Made by a program: the position numbers and the translations under genes
The notes under the pieces: generated by a model
Database searches by the model: none
The model's input: the letters and a program-made list of their open reading frames with translations, nothing else
Told to the model about the DNA's origin: nothing
Assembly: GCA_034766995.1 (NCBI GenBank)
Contig: CM068319.1
Span: 18,316,922 to 18,380,921 of the forward strand
Length of the DNA: 64,000 nucleotides
Reading direction: 5' to 3'
Source: Acanthacorydalis orientalis
Taxonomy: Eukaryota; Arthropoda; Insecta; Megaloptera; Corydalidae
Part shown: piece after piece, positions 11,580 to 23,629 of the stretch
Numbering within the stretch: the first letter of the stretch is position 1
How the letters are laid out: each line of letters opens with the position of its first letter

Positions 11580-12560
11580 ACCCGATATTATCCGTGTATC
11601 AAATAATAAAAACGTGCTAGTGTACATACGGCATAGAACTTTATAACCTACCCTTAAAACAGTAGGGGTACAAACGCCCGGAAAATACCAAAACTACAGT
11701 TCGTTCAAGTCTACAGGAATGCATACGGATAAAACGAACTTAGGTATAGGACGGAGAAAAAAAGATAGCACGGTTCTTGTACTATGTATGTAACGAATAT
11801 TGAGTGAAATGTGTACTGTGAATAGAGATGGATATATCGTACAGTGTGTCGTCCGGATGGTGTCTCGTCGTCGTGCACGTAACGCGCAGTCCGTCGAAAT
11901 ATATTGATCCCCATATACAGCTGAACAAAGATACAACCATATACGATTGAAATGGGAGAATTTTAATGCATCCGTGCGACCAATGAAGAAAATAGACAAT
12001 TGCAATTTTGTATTTTTCACTTCGTGTAGGACATTCAAAAATATATAAACAATTAGTACGAATTTAATAGTTACTATATGCTTGTATTTCGGTTTGTGAT
12101 TTCGTTTTCTCGAGAGTAAATCTAGTCAAAGATCCGTTATACCATATCTCCTCTACCAAGCCCAGTCAGTGGTATTGTATATGGCGTCGTGGTTGATGGC
12201 ATAACACTTGTTCTTCGCTGCATTTTAATCAAATTGTGTTATATTTAGATGTAGTTCGCATTAAATGTATGTGAAAGTGGTGTGAGTTTTACGATGTTTA
12301 CATAAATGTTATAGGTCTTTAATGAATTTTTGTGTTTGTATCAGTGTTAAATGTTATACATGTGCATATGTGACAACAAACGAAATATTTTGCAGACAGG
12401 TAGATGTCAATTAGCGGATTTTCGTTGTTATCTCACGATGGTTTAATATCAATAACGTTTGTTGAATCTATAATCTAATAGTAGATTATTTTAGCAGTGT
12501 GTTTTTTTTTCTACAAGGAAATAAATCAGCGACAATTTAAAATAGAACGGTAAATACACT
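11580..12560. promoter_or_regulatory. CpG-containing low-repeat island, possible promoter or 5' exon
   Basis: About 1 kb without microsatellites or MITE copies and with clearly more C+G and CpG than its surroundings (for example GTCGTCGTGCACGTAACGCG near 11867). A minus-strand frame of 114 codons (11694-12038) crosses it but resembles nothing I know. GT-bearing candidate donors occur (GCAGACAG|GTAGAT near 12400, GAACG|GTAAAT near 12550). In AT-rich insect genomes such islands often mark promoters or exons; here that is inference. It lies about 29 kb upstream of the exon at 41101. Confidence 0.3.
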
Positions 12561-13085
12561 TATCTGTACAAATATTTAATTGACATTTATTTTATATTTA
12601 TTGTCTTATATCCCTCAATTATATTTTTACCTACCACAATCAACTATGGAATTATCATATCATTGTTTTAACTATTATTTTCTTTGGTATTTCTTTAATT
12701 TTACCAAACATACAAAATTCGATGTCCAGTGAATTTCATGTAGAGAAAGTGTATTTCGTATGAATTCAATCGAATGTGTTGATAGATTTATATGTAAATG
12801 TATAAAATCATATATATATATATATAGTGTGTATAAATGTTTTTTTTAAATAATATGTCTATATTCCAACTTCAATAAAATATAAATGTATTAAAAATTT
12901 ATTTCGAATCATTATAGATATTAAAAAATGATTTTAGAAGTTGAAAAAAATGATTAACCATCTTAAAAATAATCCTATAAAGAGATTAAACTCTGATGGA
13001 ACTATAAATTATCAATACTCGGCAATATTTTACACATAATATAATTTTTTACTATATAATTTAAAAATAATTAAGCATTAGATCC
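12561..13085. other. AT-rich spacer, nothing recognised
   Basis: A short TA tract at 12811-12826 is the only feature. Confidence 0.5.
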
Positions 13086-13089
13086 AATT

Positions 13090-13930
13090 TGTCATTTCAG
13101 TTATATATTTAACATTTTCTGATAGTCGTCCCGGATAAATTTCCTACTTTTCAACGAGAATCAGCTTTCATGTCATCCATTGTTTCTAAATCTTTCATTT
13201 CAATTCTTTTTTTTATTTATTTCATGTTTTCTTATATAAATTTCTAATTTATTCTGTACGTGTTTTACCGGATTTAAATCCGGTGATTGTAAAGGTGTGT
13301 TTATTACTTTAGGGCAATTGTATGATATAACCACTCTTTCACAATTCGTGTCTTATGTGTACAGATATTATTTATTTTTTTTTAAAAAAAATATACAATT
13401 CGAGAAATATTTATTTCTGTAAGTATTAATTACAGGAGATATTTTTCACATTTCATCGATAGAAAATTGTATCAGTTCATATGAATTTAATTCAAGCAAG
13501 TGTAAATTTCCTATACCATAATTCTTTCCTCTTCACACAGCTCTACGTTTTAAGCTAATATATAAATGTTTTTTTTTACTCTTATTCTGCGTATTTTTTA
13601 AAAAAAAAAACTTAAACGCCTATCTGATCTCTAAATATGATATTTACTGTAAAATATAAACATAATATTTACTCATAACAAGAAAGGATTTGAAATATAA
13701 TCCCTAACAAATTTTAATCGATGTTTTTTGTTCATTGCATTGACAAAAGGTTTTTCACGAGAAATACGATTTTTATATCCGTGCTTACGGATTATTCGTC
13801 AGACTGTTCCCGGATTCAATTATTTTGGGATATATGTGAGATCATTGCAGTCGTTTCAAGTGTATTATGTCTTCGAGACTTATTTATTTATTTTTTGATA
13901 ATGAAGTACTTTTCAATAACAGCTATTTAT
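13090..13930 (-). pseudogene. Tc1-like transposase relic
   Basis: The minus strand, read with frameshifts, gives successive landmarks of a Tc1 transposase. The stretch before the first catalytic residue reads HGYKNRISREKPFVNAMN then KKHRLKFVRDY (about 13690-13790), like G..GR...KP.....N...RL.FA. Next come YSKYHI then RSDRR (DESKF.IFGSDGR), EEERIMV (GGGSVMVWG) and finally QSPDLNPVKHVQNKLE near 13230-13290, the SPDLNPIEHLW region. The glutamate of the DD34E triad is lysine here, and many stops interrupt the frame, so the copy is dead. Terminal inverted repeats were not found. Confidence 0.7.
13267..13284. repeat. Perfect 18-bp palindrome inside the Tc1 relic
   Basis: ACCGGATTTAAATCCGGT is a perfect palindrome falling on the codons for PDLNP in the Tc1 relic. 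It probably reflects codon content and not a binding site. Confidence 0.7.
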
Positions 13931-14753
13931 TTATTTTTGTAGTTTATAAAATAGTTTATAAAATTTCTACTAATAAATATATACTTATATAATATATATA
14001 AAGAGTAGATATATAAGAGTAGTAGATGTATCAAATGTATAAAGAGTAGTATTGTTAAAAGGATAATAGTTATTGAATTGTCTTCATTTAGGTACCAATC
14101 ACAAGGTATCTAAATATTGTAGATTTTATTCAATATAGTTCTGATTCTGTACTCCTGTTTTAGATTCTGAAAAAAAGTCTATTTCTTAAAAATCACTACA
14201 TCGAATTCTACAATGCTTAGATATCTTATAATTACATTTAGATATCTCGAATACTGATATTTATACTATTTAAAAAAATTCTTTAAATCTTTGAAAAGAA
14301 AATATGCGACACTAACTAATTGATAAGAATGTATGAAAATATTTTTAAAAGAATACAAAAGTAAAAGTTTTTACAAACAATCAAACTAACTAGTGGCAGA
14401 TATAAAATAATGTTTTTAAAATTTACTAATAGATCTTTTTCCATTTTATGAAATATATACAAAATCTGACGATTGGTATTTCAAAGACGGTTGAAAAAAA
14501 ATTATTTTCTTTATATTTTTACTAAATATTATGTCAGTAGAAAAATAATGCGGTATCTGATTTTCAAATTCATATAAAACCCCGCAATTATTTTCCTATC
14601 GACCGAATAACTCATAATATAAAAATGTAAAAATATTAATTCCAAAAATTAGTCATACATTTAACAAAAAGTGATTTAAAAAGAACATTATCTTTACGTC
14701 AGTGTGTCCTAAATATATAATAATTTTGCACCTCTTTCGAGAGTTTAGTTTTA
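13931..14753. other. AT-rich spacer, nothing recognised
   Basis: AT-rich sequence with a short near-repeat of AGAGTAG around 14003-14047. The N-terminal part of the Tc1 relic may extend into its left edge but is not readable. Confidence 0.4.
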
Positions 14754-15170
14754 TCAGTCCTCGTGCTTCTCTTGAATGAAGATAATTTGTGGGTAGTTTT
14801 TATAATAGTATCTTATCAAAGACAATATAACATATTCTTTTATATAGGAGATGAATTCATAACAATCTGAAATTAAAGCATGAATTTCAGTGGATAAAGA
14901 AAAGTAAAATAAAATAAAGTCTACCACATTCCACCTGAAACCCTTTCGCGGATACCCGTGGGTACACACTTTGGAAAACATTGTTTTATGTTTTTCTTTA
15001 AAAACATACTTATTTCTGCATATAATTCTTATTTTTCTTTTACTGCTGAATATGGAGTTACTGAAAAAAAAAATAAAAAATAAAAAAAAATATTGAAGTG
15101 TTATGATATTAGTATTATTTTTTTCAAACTGTATTTTTGTATACACGCCGTGATTTGTTTTTAATAGCAT
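14754..15170 (-). CDS. Unclassified 138-codon reading frame, doubtful
   Basis: This is the longest uninterrupted frame in the window. It starts MLLKTNHGVYTKIQFEKNN, has a phenylalanine-rich hydrophobic stretch encoded by an A/T homopolymer region, and a more ordinary second half containing THGYPRKGFRW. There is no signal peptide, no known motif, and no splice or polyadenylation context. The phenylalanine-rich part comes from AAAAATAAAAAAA-type DNA, which favours a chance frame. No function is proposed. Confidence 0.12.
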   Translation of the reverse strand: MLLKTNHGVYTKIQFEKNNTNIITLQYFFLFFIFFFSNSIFSSKRKIRIICRNKYVFKEKHKTMFSKVCTHGYPRKGFRWNVVDFILFYFSLSTEIHALISDCYEFISYIKEYVILSLIRYYYKNYPQIIFIQEKHED

Positions 15171-15393
15171 TTAACTAACTTTAATAACTTACTTCCCAGA
15201 AGAGATTCGTTTAATGTGACAAACTCATTCACAATTGTTTTAATGTACGTACGTAGGTGTATAATTGATTAAAGTTTATTTTGAAAAATCACCGACAATT
15301 ATTTAAATCAAGACTGTATATTATATTCACTTCAAATATACTTCAGATTAATAATTAAAAATATGATACTTGTCACACATGATACACTATCTT

Positions 15394-15408
15394 TTCTCTC
15401 TCTCTCTC

Positions 15409-15479
<71 letters not shown>
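15394..15479. repeat. Compound (TC)n(TA)n microsatellite
   Basis: TC (15394-15409) followed by about 70 bp of TA with one CATA interruption. On the other strand this is (TA)n(GA)n. Confidence 0.95.
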
Positions 15480-15482
<3 letters not shown>

Positions 15483-15599
15483 AAAGCTAATAAATGATGA
15501 GATATTTTCACACGTATCATTTAATTATTAAATTGAATAAGCATGTATTTGGTTTGTGATCTTCGAATGAATATATTTATATTTACATAACCTTTGTGA

Positions 15600-15624
15600 A
15601 TATATATATATATATATATATATA
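15600..15624. repeat. Short (TA)n flanked by GTGAATA/TATTCAC
   Basis: TGTGAATATATA...TATATTCACA is a perfect hairpin with non-TA arms, about 36 bp in all (15594-15630). Confidence 0.8.
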
Positions 15625-15630
15625 TTCACA

Positions 15631-16198
15631 TTTAAAAAATAAATAACTTTCATTTTTATATGAAATATTTTAAATAAAGTATTTATTACAAAAGTAAAAC
15701 TTCAGTAGCTGTATTATTTTAAATTTAGAAATGTTTTTCTGGAAATTAATAAAATATACTATTACAATATTATACGAAATTGTATGAAGAGTATTCAATA
15801 TCGTGTAATATCAAAAATAAAGATTTTCTAATACATTGATTTAAATGACTTCCTAGAAATTTCATTTAGGTGAATGGTTGACAAACTTAAAATATTTAAA
15901 TATAATAAATTATAATCGTTGATATTATTAGGGACAGTATTTTTACTTCACCAAAGAACTAATTAAGAAATGTCTATAAAGCAATATACTCATATACTTG
16001 TAATACACTCATAGTATACAATTTATAATTGATAATAGATGTATTAATTTCACTGAATCATAAAACAATTTTAAGTATTCTATAAAACAATAATCTATTC
16101 CAGTAGCTTTTCTAACATAAACGATATCAATGAAGAACAGGCCACATATTTATAAGATAGATATTTTTTTTAATTACCAATAAGTGAAATATATGTTT
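15631..16198. other. AT-rich spacer, nothing recognised
   Basis: No motif, frame or repeat stands out on either strand. Confidence 0.5.
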
Positions 16199-16219
16199 AT
16201 CTATCTATCTATCTATCTA

Positions 16220-16268
<49 letters not shown>
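16199..16268. repeat. Compound (CTAT)n(TA)n microsatellite
   Basis: About six CTAT units (16199-16222) pass into 46 bp of TA. Confidence 0.95.
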
Positions 16269-16272
<4 letters not shown>

Positions 16273-17342
16273 TCAAAATATTTTTGGTTCAGTGAATCAC
16301 TGTATGGCCAGATGAGTAACGAAAACTGGATTCAAGTCAATTAAAATATATATACTCTTTTTAAGAACTGTTAATCTACTTTACAACGTCTGCGGTAAGG
16401 TTCTAATGTCATAAATCGAAAAGAAAGGAATTTGTTAAATGTGAAAAAGTTTACTGCACATACATTATATTGCATAGTAGTTTCAAAAGTAGGTTTACAA
16501 TTCATATAAGTATTAACCTTCTATTGCAGTTATGCTTGTAAATAACGTGTATTGATTTACCTGTTTTATATACTGCTGATTTAATTCTATAAAACATATT
16601 GTGCGAGTACTACTTGTATATGTTTGTATATACAATATTTCTAACAATTTCCAACACTATTAGGGGTACTGGACGTAGACAATTCAAAACAATACAAGAA
16701 TTAACGTTACTATTTATCAATATGCAATGTTGATACATTTATATTATTGTTTTTTGTTAAAATACCCTAAAAATATATTTATCTAGATTTATTAACATTT
16801 ATAAAAATACCTTCATTATAAATAAGACCAGTATAATAAATAGTAAACTATTTATATGTATATATATATATACCTTTTTTATATTTCAGCCTCTTCAGAT
16901 TTTTCGCTAGGATACTTAACATAAATAATTTTTTAAAAAAATTATCATCTTTAATATTGTTCTCTACTCGATAATTATTTAAGTAATAAAATAAAATAAA
17001 TACAGTACAGAACACTCCATTTTTTGCAATTAATATAAGACATATAATAATCAAAAAATTGCTGGCATTAGGGTGTATAAGATTATAACATTACAATCTT
17101 TTACAATTGCTAACGAATATGTTTCTGTGTATTTCGAAGTCAAATGGGAGAAAAAAAAATATGAAAGATAAAACAAAATTTTTACATTTCCAGGATCATT
17201 TTTTCAAATTGATGAATCCCACTGTAAAAAGGACTGTTGTGAAAATTAAGAAAATATAAGATTTCAGAACATAATGCAAGTTATTATATCTGTTGATTAA
17301 GTTTTTTTTAAGAGAAATTGCTAATGTTAGCATGTATTAAAA

Positions 17343-17344
<2 letters not shown>
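16269..17344. other. AT-rich spacer, nothing recognised
   Basis: Only a 16-bp TA tract near 16857 and unremarkable short frames. Confidence 0.5.

Positions 17345-17402
<58 letters not shown>
17345..17402. repeat. (TA)n microsatellite, about 57 bp
   Basis: Uninterrupted TA immediately left of a MITE-family copy. Confidence 0.95.
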
Positions 17403-17404
<2 letters not shown>

Positions 17405-17575
17405 TTTCACAAATGAATTTTTCACTTACTTCACAAATTATAAATTTTAGTAATATTTATAATTTGTAGTATCATTAAAAAGTAATATTTAATAGTTGAT
17501 AATTTTTGATTGATGCTTATAGCGTTCCAAATATGATGGAATTGTTACCGAAATGTACACAATGAGCGATTAGAA
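17403..17575. repeat. MITE-family copy, degenerate
   Basis: Starts CTTTCACAAATGAATTTTTCACTTACTTCACAAA, passes TAATTTTTGATTGATGCTTA and GTTCCAAATATGATGG, and ends GTTACCGAAATGTACACAATGAGCG. It is bounded by (TA)n on both sides (17402 and 17584). Confidence 0.6.
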
Positions 17576-17577
17576 AT

Positions 17578-17583
<6 letters not shown>

Positions 17584-17642
<59 letters not shown>

Positions 17643-17656
17643 GAGAGAGAGAGAGA
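17584..17656. repeat. Compound (TA)n(GA)n microsatellite
   Basis: TA to 17637, a CATA link, then seven GA units. Confidence 0.95.
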
Positions 17657-18099
17657 TTTTGACTTAATTTTACTTCTAATAGTATTATTTTTTAGAATAT
17701 ATTTATAATTATACTCAGTATTCATTTTATAAAATTTAGTTATGAAAATGAATGTTAAACACAACTTCCCTTCTCATGTAACCAGTATTAAAAAATCATT
17801 TTTAAATCATAAAAAGTGTTAACAATTTGAAACGAATCTCATAGTACTAACTTATAACTCTAAACAGTGCGAATATAAATTTAGAATAATATTTGTTTGG
17901 ATAAGTTTTCCATAAATTCTGTATTAAGTAAATATTATTTTCTAACAATACACATGAACGATTTCCATACAATATAAACATTATGTTTAACACAAACATT
18001 ATACTTATCAAAGTATAAAATATTTCTTACTCTATTTATTTATATGACTTTTTAAACATACTAATTACTTTATTAATTATGAGAATAAAATTATAATAA

Positions 18100-18102
<3 letters not shown>

Positions 18103-18142
<40 letters not shown>
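18103..18142. repeat. (TA)n microsatellite, 40 bp
   Basis: Uninterrupted TA. Confidence 0.95.
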
Positions 18143-18147
<5 letters not shown>

Positions 18148-18446
18148 AGTATAAATACATAATTCTGTTTTATAATCAATAATATAAAAAAATTCACACA
18201 ATTAAATCGCATTTAAAACACATTTAATTTAATATGCAATTACATTTATATATGAATGCATAAATTACTTAAATTATAAGCACTTTATGATATATTAATT
18301 AACGTTATTGTTATTAAGCAGAAGTATAACGATACATAAAATATTCAAATAAAACGCAGTAGCTACTTTTTCTGACTGAACTGTTATGTACATTAAATGT
18401 TTAGTAAATTTTTTACAAGTTTTTTTATTACCTTTCAGATTTATTG

Positions 18447-18448
<2 letters not shown>

Positions 18449-18494
<46 letters not shown>
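18449..18494. repeat. (TA)n microsatellite, 46 bp
   Basis: Uninterrupted TA. Confidence 0.95.
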
Positions 18495-18496
<2 letters not shown>

Positions 18497-18599
18497 TGGA
18501 GTTGTATTAACTGTATGAATCCGTTCTGTACGGTTTGTTTAAGAGGTACTTGGCAGGAAGGCTAACTCAAAGAAAAAAATCACAATACTGTTTTGACTG

Positions 18600-18860
18600 A
18601 CTAAATTCATTTCCACGAATGAATTCCTTTTTTATCCTGTAGATTATAATTTTTCTGGTCAAAAGTTATTCTCAGAGAGCCAAGGTACTGAAAAATATGT
18701 TTTTTTTTATCCTCGGCGTTTTGAAGATAATGACATTGCCAATGAAATTCATTTAAACAAAAGTCTTAAATGATCAATAATGATTTATTCAACATTTTTT
18801 ATCAAAATAAATTTTGTGGTTTGTAGGTCGAAAAAAGAATTCGTTTGTGAAAAATAGAAA
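18600..18860. repeat. MITE-family copy with both arms
   Basis: Left arm: ATTCATTTCCACGAATGAATTCC through TCTGGTCAAAAG to GCCAAGGTACTGAAAAATATG. Right arm in complementary order: CGGCGTTTTGAAGATAATG, ATTGCCAATGAAATTCATTTA, AATGATCAATAATGATTTATTCAACA, GTGGTTTGTAGG and ATTCGTTTGTGAAAAA. The centre is near 18700. This is the clearest full-length member for building a consensus. Confidence 0.7.
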
Positions 18861-19783
18861 AAATATTTATTTTCATTTCATTGTTATTGGGAAAAAGATA
18901 TTCCTAATTAGGTGCTGTAATAATTATGAATAATTAATATTTTTATGTACTTCTAGAAAAGACTCGAATTATCTTAGTTTTCTTTATGGATGATGTCATT
19001 TCTAGGTATCTAGGGAAATCGTTTTTTTTGAAAGAATTTAATATTAAACTTTTAACCAAAAATATATCAGTATTTTATTGATTCATACATGAGTGTCAAT
19101 AAAAAAAATCCTGTACTGGTTAAAATATCACAAAATGTTTTAATTGAAAAAATTTAAAAAGTACAATAAATATAGAATGAATTTAATATTTATTTATTTC
19201 GATGTATTTACTACTGCAATTAAAATATTTTTTGTATCAATGCATTAACATTCCATCACAATAAATCATCGCCTGATAACTTCATTTTTCAACCGTTCTT
19301 AGCTTTCAGATCCGTTCTTAGTTTTTAGAAAAATATTTTTCAGCAGCCCAAAAAGATATGTGTAAGATAAGACAAGATTTCAATTTTGTAACGAGCAAAT
19401 AAACATTTCTCCATCTATGGTTTATGATACAGGCGTTTGATTTGTTTGTCACTGAAAAATTTTTAAAAAAAATGTTCTAAAACGAAGATGAATTACGAAA
19501 TAAAATGACAAATTATTTCTTAAATCTCGGACAAGATTTATGTGGCTACAAGATTTTATAATTAGTGCTGTAATGAGACAAATTATTTAATTTGAGAAGT
19601 TAATGTACTGAATAGTTATGTTTGATATTAAGTGTATTTGTTTAGTTTTCACTTTTCTATAAATAAAATTTTTCTAAATATTTTAATTTGTATTTTATTT
19701 TTCGGGCTACTTTTGTACAATGGCTTCACAAATTGTGTTTTTTTCTCAATTTTTCATTTTTATTATGATATCAAAAATATATA

Positions 19784-19788
<5 letters not shown>
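18861..19788. other. AT-rich spacer, nothing recognised
   Basis: No coding relic could be matched here. The segment 19260-19440 is slightly less AT-rich. Confidence 0.4.

Positions 19789-19815
<27 letters not shown>
19789..19815. repeat. Short (TA)n microsatellite
   Basis: 27 bp of TA just beyond the C-terminal end of the mariner relic at 19830-20400. Confidence 0.9.
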
Positions 19816-19820
<5 letters not shown>

Positions 19821-19829
19821 CAATTGATA

Positions 19830-20400
19830 CTCATTTGTAATTATTTCGCTCTTTCTAAAAAAAAAATGTTTTTTAATACTTATCGTTTGATTTAGAAGGA
19901 AGGAATTCTAAAAGAACCGATTTGATTTGCTCTAATTTTATGAACGTCTTTCTATTCAGAAAGTATTACATTGATCGGAAAAGATGATAATCCGTTGGGG
20001 GAAAGTCTGACGAATAGGGTAGACACAGCAGAATTTCTCAACGAAGTTCATTAATTTTTTGTTTGGTTTGATAATCAGTATAACAGGCGCGTGTTATCAT
20101 GTAAAACGAGTCACTTTCGTCTCGGTCCCTGTTGTTTAATAAACAATGCACTGTGTAAACGATCTAATTATTCACAATAAAAATTAGTTGTAACTGTTTG
20201 ACCTGATGTAAGAACTTCTTATGACAAATAATTTCTTCATTATATTAAAAACACGATACTTTTTTTTTGTAATCTCGTAATACTGCTTTAGATTTAGTAT
20301 CTGTAGGTGCTTTTAATATAAATACTGATATTTACCACTTTTATTATCATAATCATATAAGAACATTTGTTATAAAAATAAATTTACATTATTTTTCGTA
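19830..20400 (-). pseudogene. Mariner transposase relic, C-terminal half
   Basis: The minus strand reads LTSGQTVTTNFYCE, a stop, LDRLHSALFIKQQ, then VLHDNTR and KINELR, and EILLCLPYSSDFPPTDYHL followed by FRSM, a stop and FLNRKTFIKLEQIKS. These match, in order, the mariner segments G.T....Y...L..L, the second catalytic aspartate in HDNARPH, and YSPDLAP.DYHLFRSL with the third catalytic aspartate. Several stops and shifts show a dead copy. The N-terminal helix-turn-helix half is not recognisable to the right. It is related at motif level to the mariner at 63463 but is too short to assign to one subfamily. Confidence 0.7.
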
Positions 20401-21330
20401 TTAAAATAAACTGTTTCGCCAATTTAATATTCGTTCCCATTCCTAAAACAGTGATTACATATTGGATGATTATATATTTTATCATAAAATATTTAATAAA
20501 CTTATTATTTCTTCTTTTTGATCTATTGTAATATCTTTAAAAATCTACATCTTTATGTTTATTTCTTGTTTTGATATAAAAAATATTAGTTAATGATTTT
20601 TTTTGGAATAAAATTTGATATAAAAAAATAGTGAATCGCTGTTGCTCTTGTAAGTAATAAAAAAATAAAGAAATGTAAAGTCTATCGACGATTTCATTAG
20701 TAAAAAACTATAATTTGACAGTGCTGCTAAATTAATTTGCGAAAGTGAATTTAATACCCAATAATATCCAACAATAATTGTAAACAATGGTTTCATAGTC
20801 AAAATAGTAAAAAAATATCCATAAAATAACAAAAAAAATTATAAAACAAAATATTAACTTTTTACAAAAAAATTAAACATTTCAGGTCGAATAATGTTTT
20901 CAAAAATAAAAGCGCATTTAGAACCAGTGAAAAAATTTTATTTTGTATAATAATTAAATTCTAATAATAATAAAATATACCTGTTTAAAATAAATCATTC
21001 CGATAACAGAAGTTCTTTTAAGAACAAAAATGTATCATGTCACATATTTCACGACTTGGTCTCTTAATACACAATTTTAATTCTTTACTCTCATTACTCT
21101 ATTGAACATTAAACACTTACCCACATCTCTAAAATGTTCTACTTTTAAAAAGAGCAACAACTCTTTAACAAACTTCCTTTCATATCATACTTATTATTTT
21201 TTTTTCAAAAAAACTATCTGTACTACAGTAATTCTTTATTGATAAGATTTAAGCGTCTTAGTGTTAATTAGCTCTTTTTTTATTTTTACGTCAGATTACT
21301 CAATTGTTCTTATTTCAAAATTGAAATAAA
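20401..21330. other. AT-rich spacer, nothing recognised
   Basis: The C-terminal part of the neighbouring LINE could extend into 20880-21330, but I could not read it. An 80-codon minus-strand frame at 20590-20832 has no recognisable features. Confidence 0.4.
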
Positions 21331-21359
21331 TTTAAATTTTACTAACATTTGTATGTAAC

Positions 21360-21830
21360 ATTTTCAAGGCAGGCATGATTTTAAAGTTACATTCAGGTAT
21401 TTGTACGGTTTATGATTTTGTCTCCATTTTTTCGAACGAGTAAAATGAATCACTAAAGTTTCTTTTCTATTTATAAACTGAAAGGAAATATTTCTTCATT
21501 CATTTGAAAAGTATGTAAATATGTAATTGATAGAAATTATTTGTATATTGTATAGTCATTTGCAAATAGTTAATGAATATAAACTAGCAATTATATTTGA
21601 TACAATAATATTTAGAAGATCGTTGATAAATAAAATAAACTATAACGGACCAATTACACTGCTTTCTAGTACCCTGATTGAACTAACATTGGATTAAAAA
21701 AAATCATTTTATTTTTGTTCTTCAAGTTCTGCTATATACGTGATTGAATCCATTGACTTACATTGTTGTTAAATCCGATCGAATGTAAATTATGTAAATT
21801 TAAGTATAATATATTGTGTCAGGTAAATAT
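21360..21830 (-). pseudogene. LINE reverse-transcriptase relic
   Basis: The minus strand reads LHSIGFNNNVSQWIQSR, then IFFNPMLVQSG, then SSVIGPL, a stop, FILFINDLLNIIVSN, followed in another frame by LFANDYTIYK, and later RKETLVIHFTRSKKW and YLNVTLKSCL. This is the reverse-transcriptase palm order of Jockey/CR1-type LINEs: GF...V..WI.SYL, SGVPQGSVLGPLLFI.FINDL, the YADD catalytic box (FAND here), K...M.F and YLGV.LD. The catalytic box is altered and frames shift repeatedly, so it is inactive. No endonuclease or 3' end is visible next to it. Confidence 0.65.
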
Positions 21831-22211
21831 GATCTCAATGTATAAAGTGAATCAAATCAATCAGAAATATAAGCATATTCTTTATATTTAAATTGTATGA
21901 ATGTTCTAGATAATATCCAGTTTTGATCTGAAGTAATTTTTATATATAATGGGCAATGTTTCAAAAATACAAAATAGAAAAAAGCAGTAAAAAAATAATA
22001 AAAAGACCTTAAATAATTAAATGTAACGTGAAAAATCTTTAGTTGTTAATCAATTGTCTGAGAATTTCAATATTCAGAACTGAAACTCCAAGAAAACTGT
22101 TTTAATTTTAATTCTTATATTTGTAAATAATAACTTTTGCGATATTAACAATATTACATTAACACTTTTCTAGAAAAAATATATTCACATATTGGTCAAT
22201 TTGCATGCAGA

Positions 22212-22250
<39 letters not shown>

Positions 22251-22657
22251 TAATTTTAATTACTCTACATGTTATTAAATTTAAGCTAATCATTCGACTT
22301 TATTTCTTAATATTAGTGTCAATAAGACACGTAACACATATCATTGCTTGTAAATACTAGGAACACCTTACCCAATGCCTACAGCAAAACATTCACCTGA
22401 AACAACATTGCGAAACTGACTCATATTGTCTTGTGAGTAATCTGCAATTATCGTACGTTTATTATAATAAAATGTACGTTGTTACAAATCGTCGGTTTAC
22501 TTTATAAATAATATGAATCGGATACTTAGATAAAAGATACATTGACGGTGTTAGTAACTTCAATGAAATGTAGAAATGTAATAATTATTAAATGAATATA
22601 TTTGTTTCGAAAAAAGTAAATTAAATTATTTACAAAAAATAAGAATTAATAAGTTCA

Positions 22658-22660
<3 letters not shown>
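21831..22660. other. AT-rich spacer, LINE 5' part unreadable
   Basis: Upstream LINE sequence may continue to about 22000. A 32-bp TA tract lies at 22213-22244. The segment 22320-22560 is less AT-rich but is not recognised. Confidence 0.4.

Positions 22661-22716
<56 letters not shown>
22661..22716. repeat. (TA)n microsatellite, 56 bp
   Basis: Uninterrupted TA. Confidence 0.95.
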
Positions 22717-22719
<3 letters not shown>

Positions 22720-23550
22720 ATAAAGACATTTAGGGAATTTTATTTTCAAAACAAGTCAGAATTTCTTAAGATTTATATAAAAACCATAGAAAATTGAATG
22801 TAGTTCAATTAGAATGCAACAGTTCACTCATGATTTATTTTTAGGCAGTAGTTCGGTTCCGTTCTATCAAAATCGACATTTATATATCTGCATAATGTTT
22901 CTTTAATATTTATTTATTCGTATAACGGGCCAAAGCTGCCCATCGTTGTATCTGTAGAGTTCATTATATAAAGATTCAGTCGAAGTGATCATTTTGAAAT
23001 ATTTGTCTGCGCTTGTTTAATTTATATTTAAGTATCATGACAAATATTATTTACAGTCATCAGAAATGTATCAATTTACAAAAACATGTAACTTTTATTA
23101 TTGTTCAAATATCGAATGATAAATATTTACGTTGTAATTAAAATGACATTTATTTGGCACAGAATATAAGTGAAGTACTTTATTTTTGCAGTCAAGTAAA
23201 CAGAAGAGAAACTCATTTTTTTAGTGTACGAAATTATCAAATTTTGTGTGAAAAGTAGTTCGAATTTATGATAAAAATAATAAGTTTAGTTATTCTAATT
23301 TGTTATCAGTTAACTCGTTTATTACTAATCAAATATTTACAAGTTTTAAGTATTTGTTTAATATTTACAAATCATAAAAAGTACTTCTTTGGAAATTAAT
23401 GATTTCTTCCGCCTTGTGCATATATATATATATATATTTGGTCAGTTATCTGCCATTGCCCTTATTTTTTATTATACAAGGAGTATTAATATTTCTAGAG
23501 CAGTATTAAAAATAGATGTATCCACTTAAAAAAGTGTATATTAGTAAAGC

Positions 23551-23558
<8 letters not shown>
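22717..23558. other. AT-rich spacer, nothing recognised
   Basis: 22850-23010 is less AT-rich (CGGGCCAAAGCTGCCCATCG) but no frame or family could be matched. A short TA tract lies at 23420-23438. Confidence 0.4.

Positions 23559-23621
<63 letters not shown>
23559..23621. repeat. (TA)n microsatellite adjoining a LINE 3' end
   Basis: 63 bp of TA directly beyond the C-terminal codons of the LINE relic at 23630-23870, the same arrangement as at 1305-1356. Confidence 0.95.
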
Positions 23622-23627
<6 letters not shown>

Positions 23628-23629
23628 CA

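Noticed and set aside
14754..15170. The longest open frame as evidence of a gene
   Set aside because: Its first half comes from A/T homopolymer runs and nothing in sequence or context supports translation; kept only as a doubtful frame.
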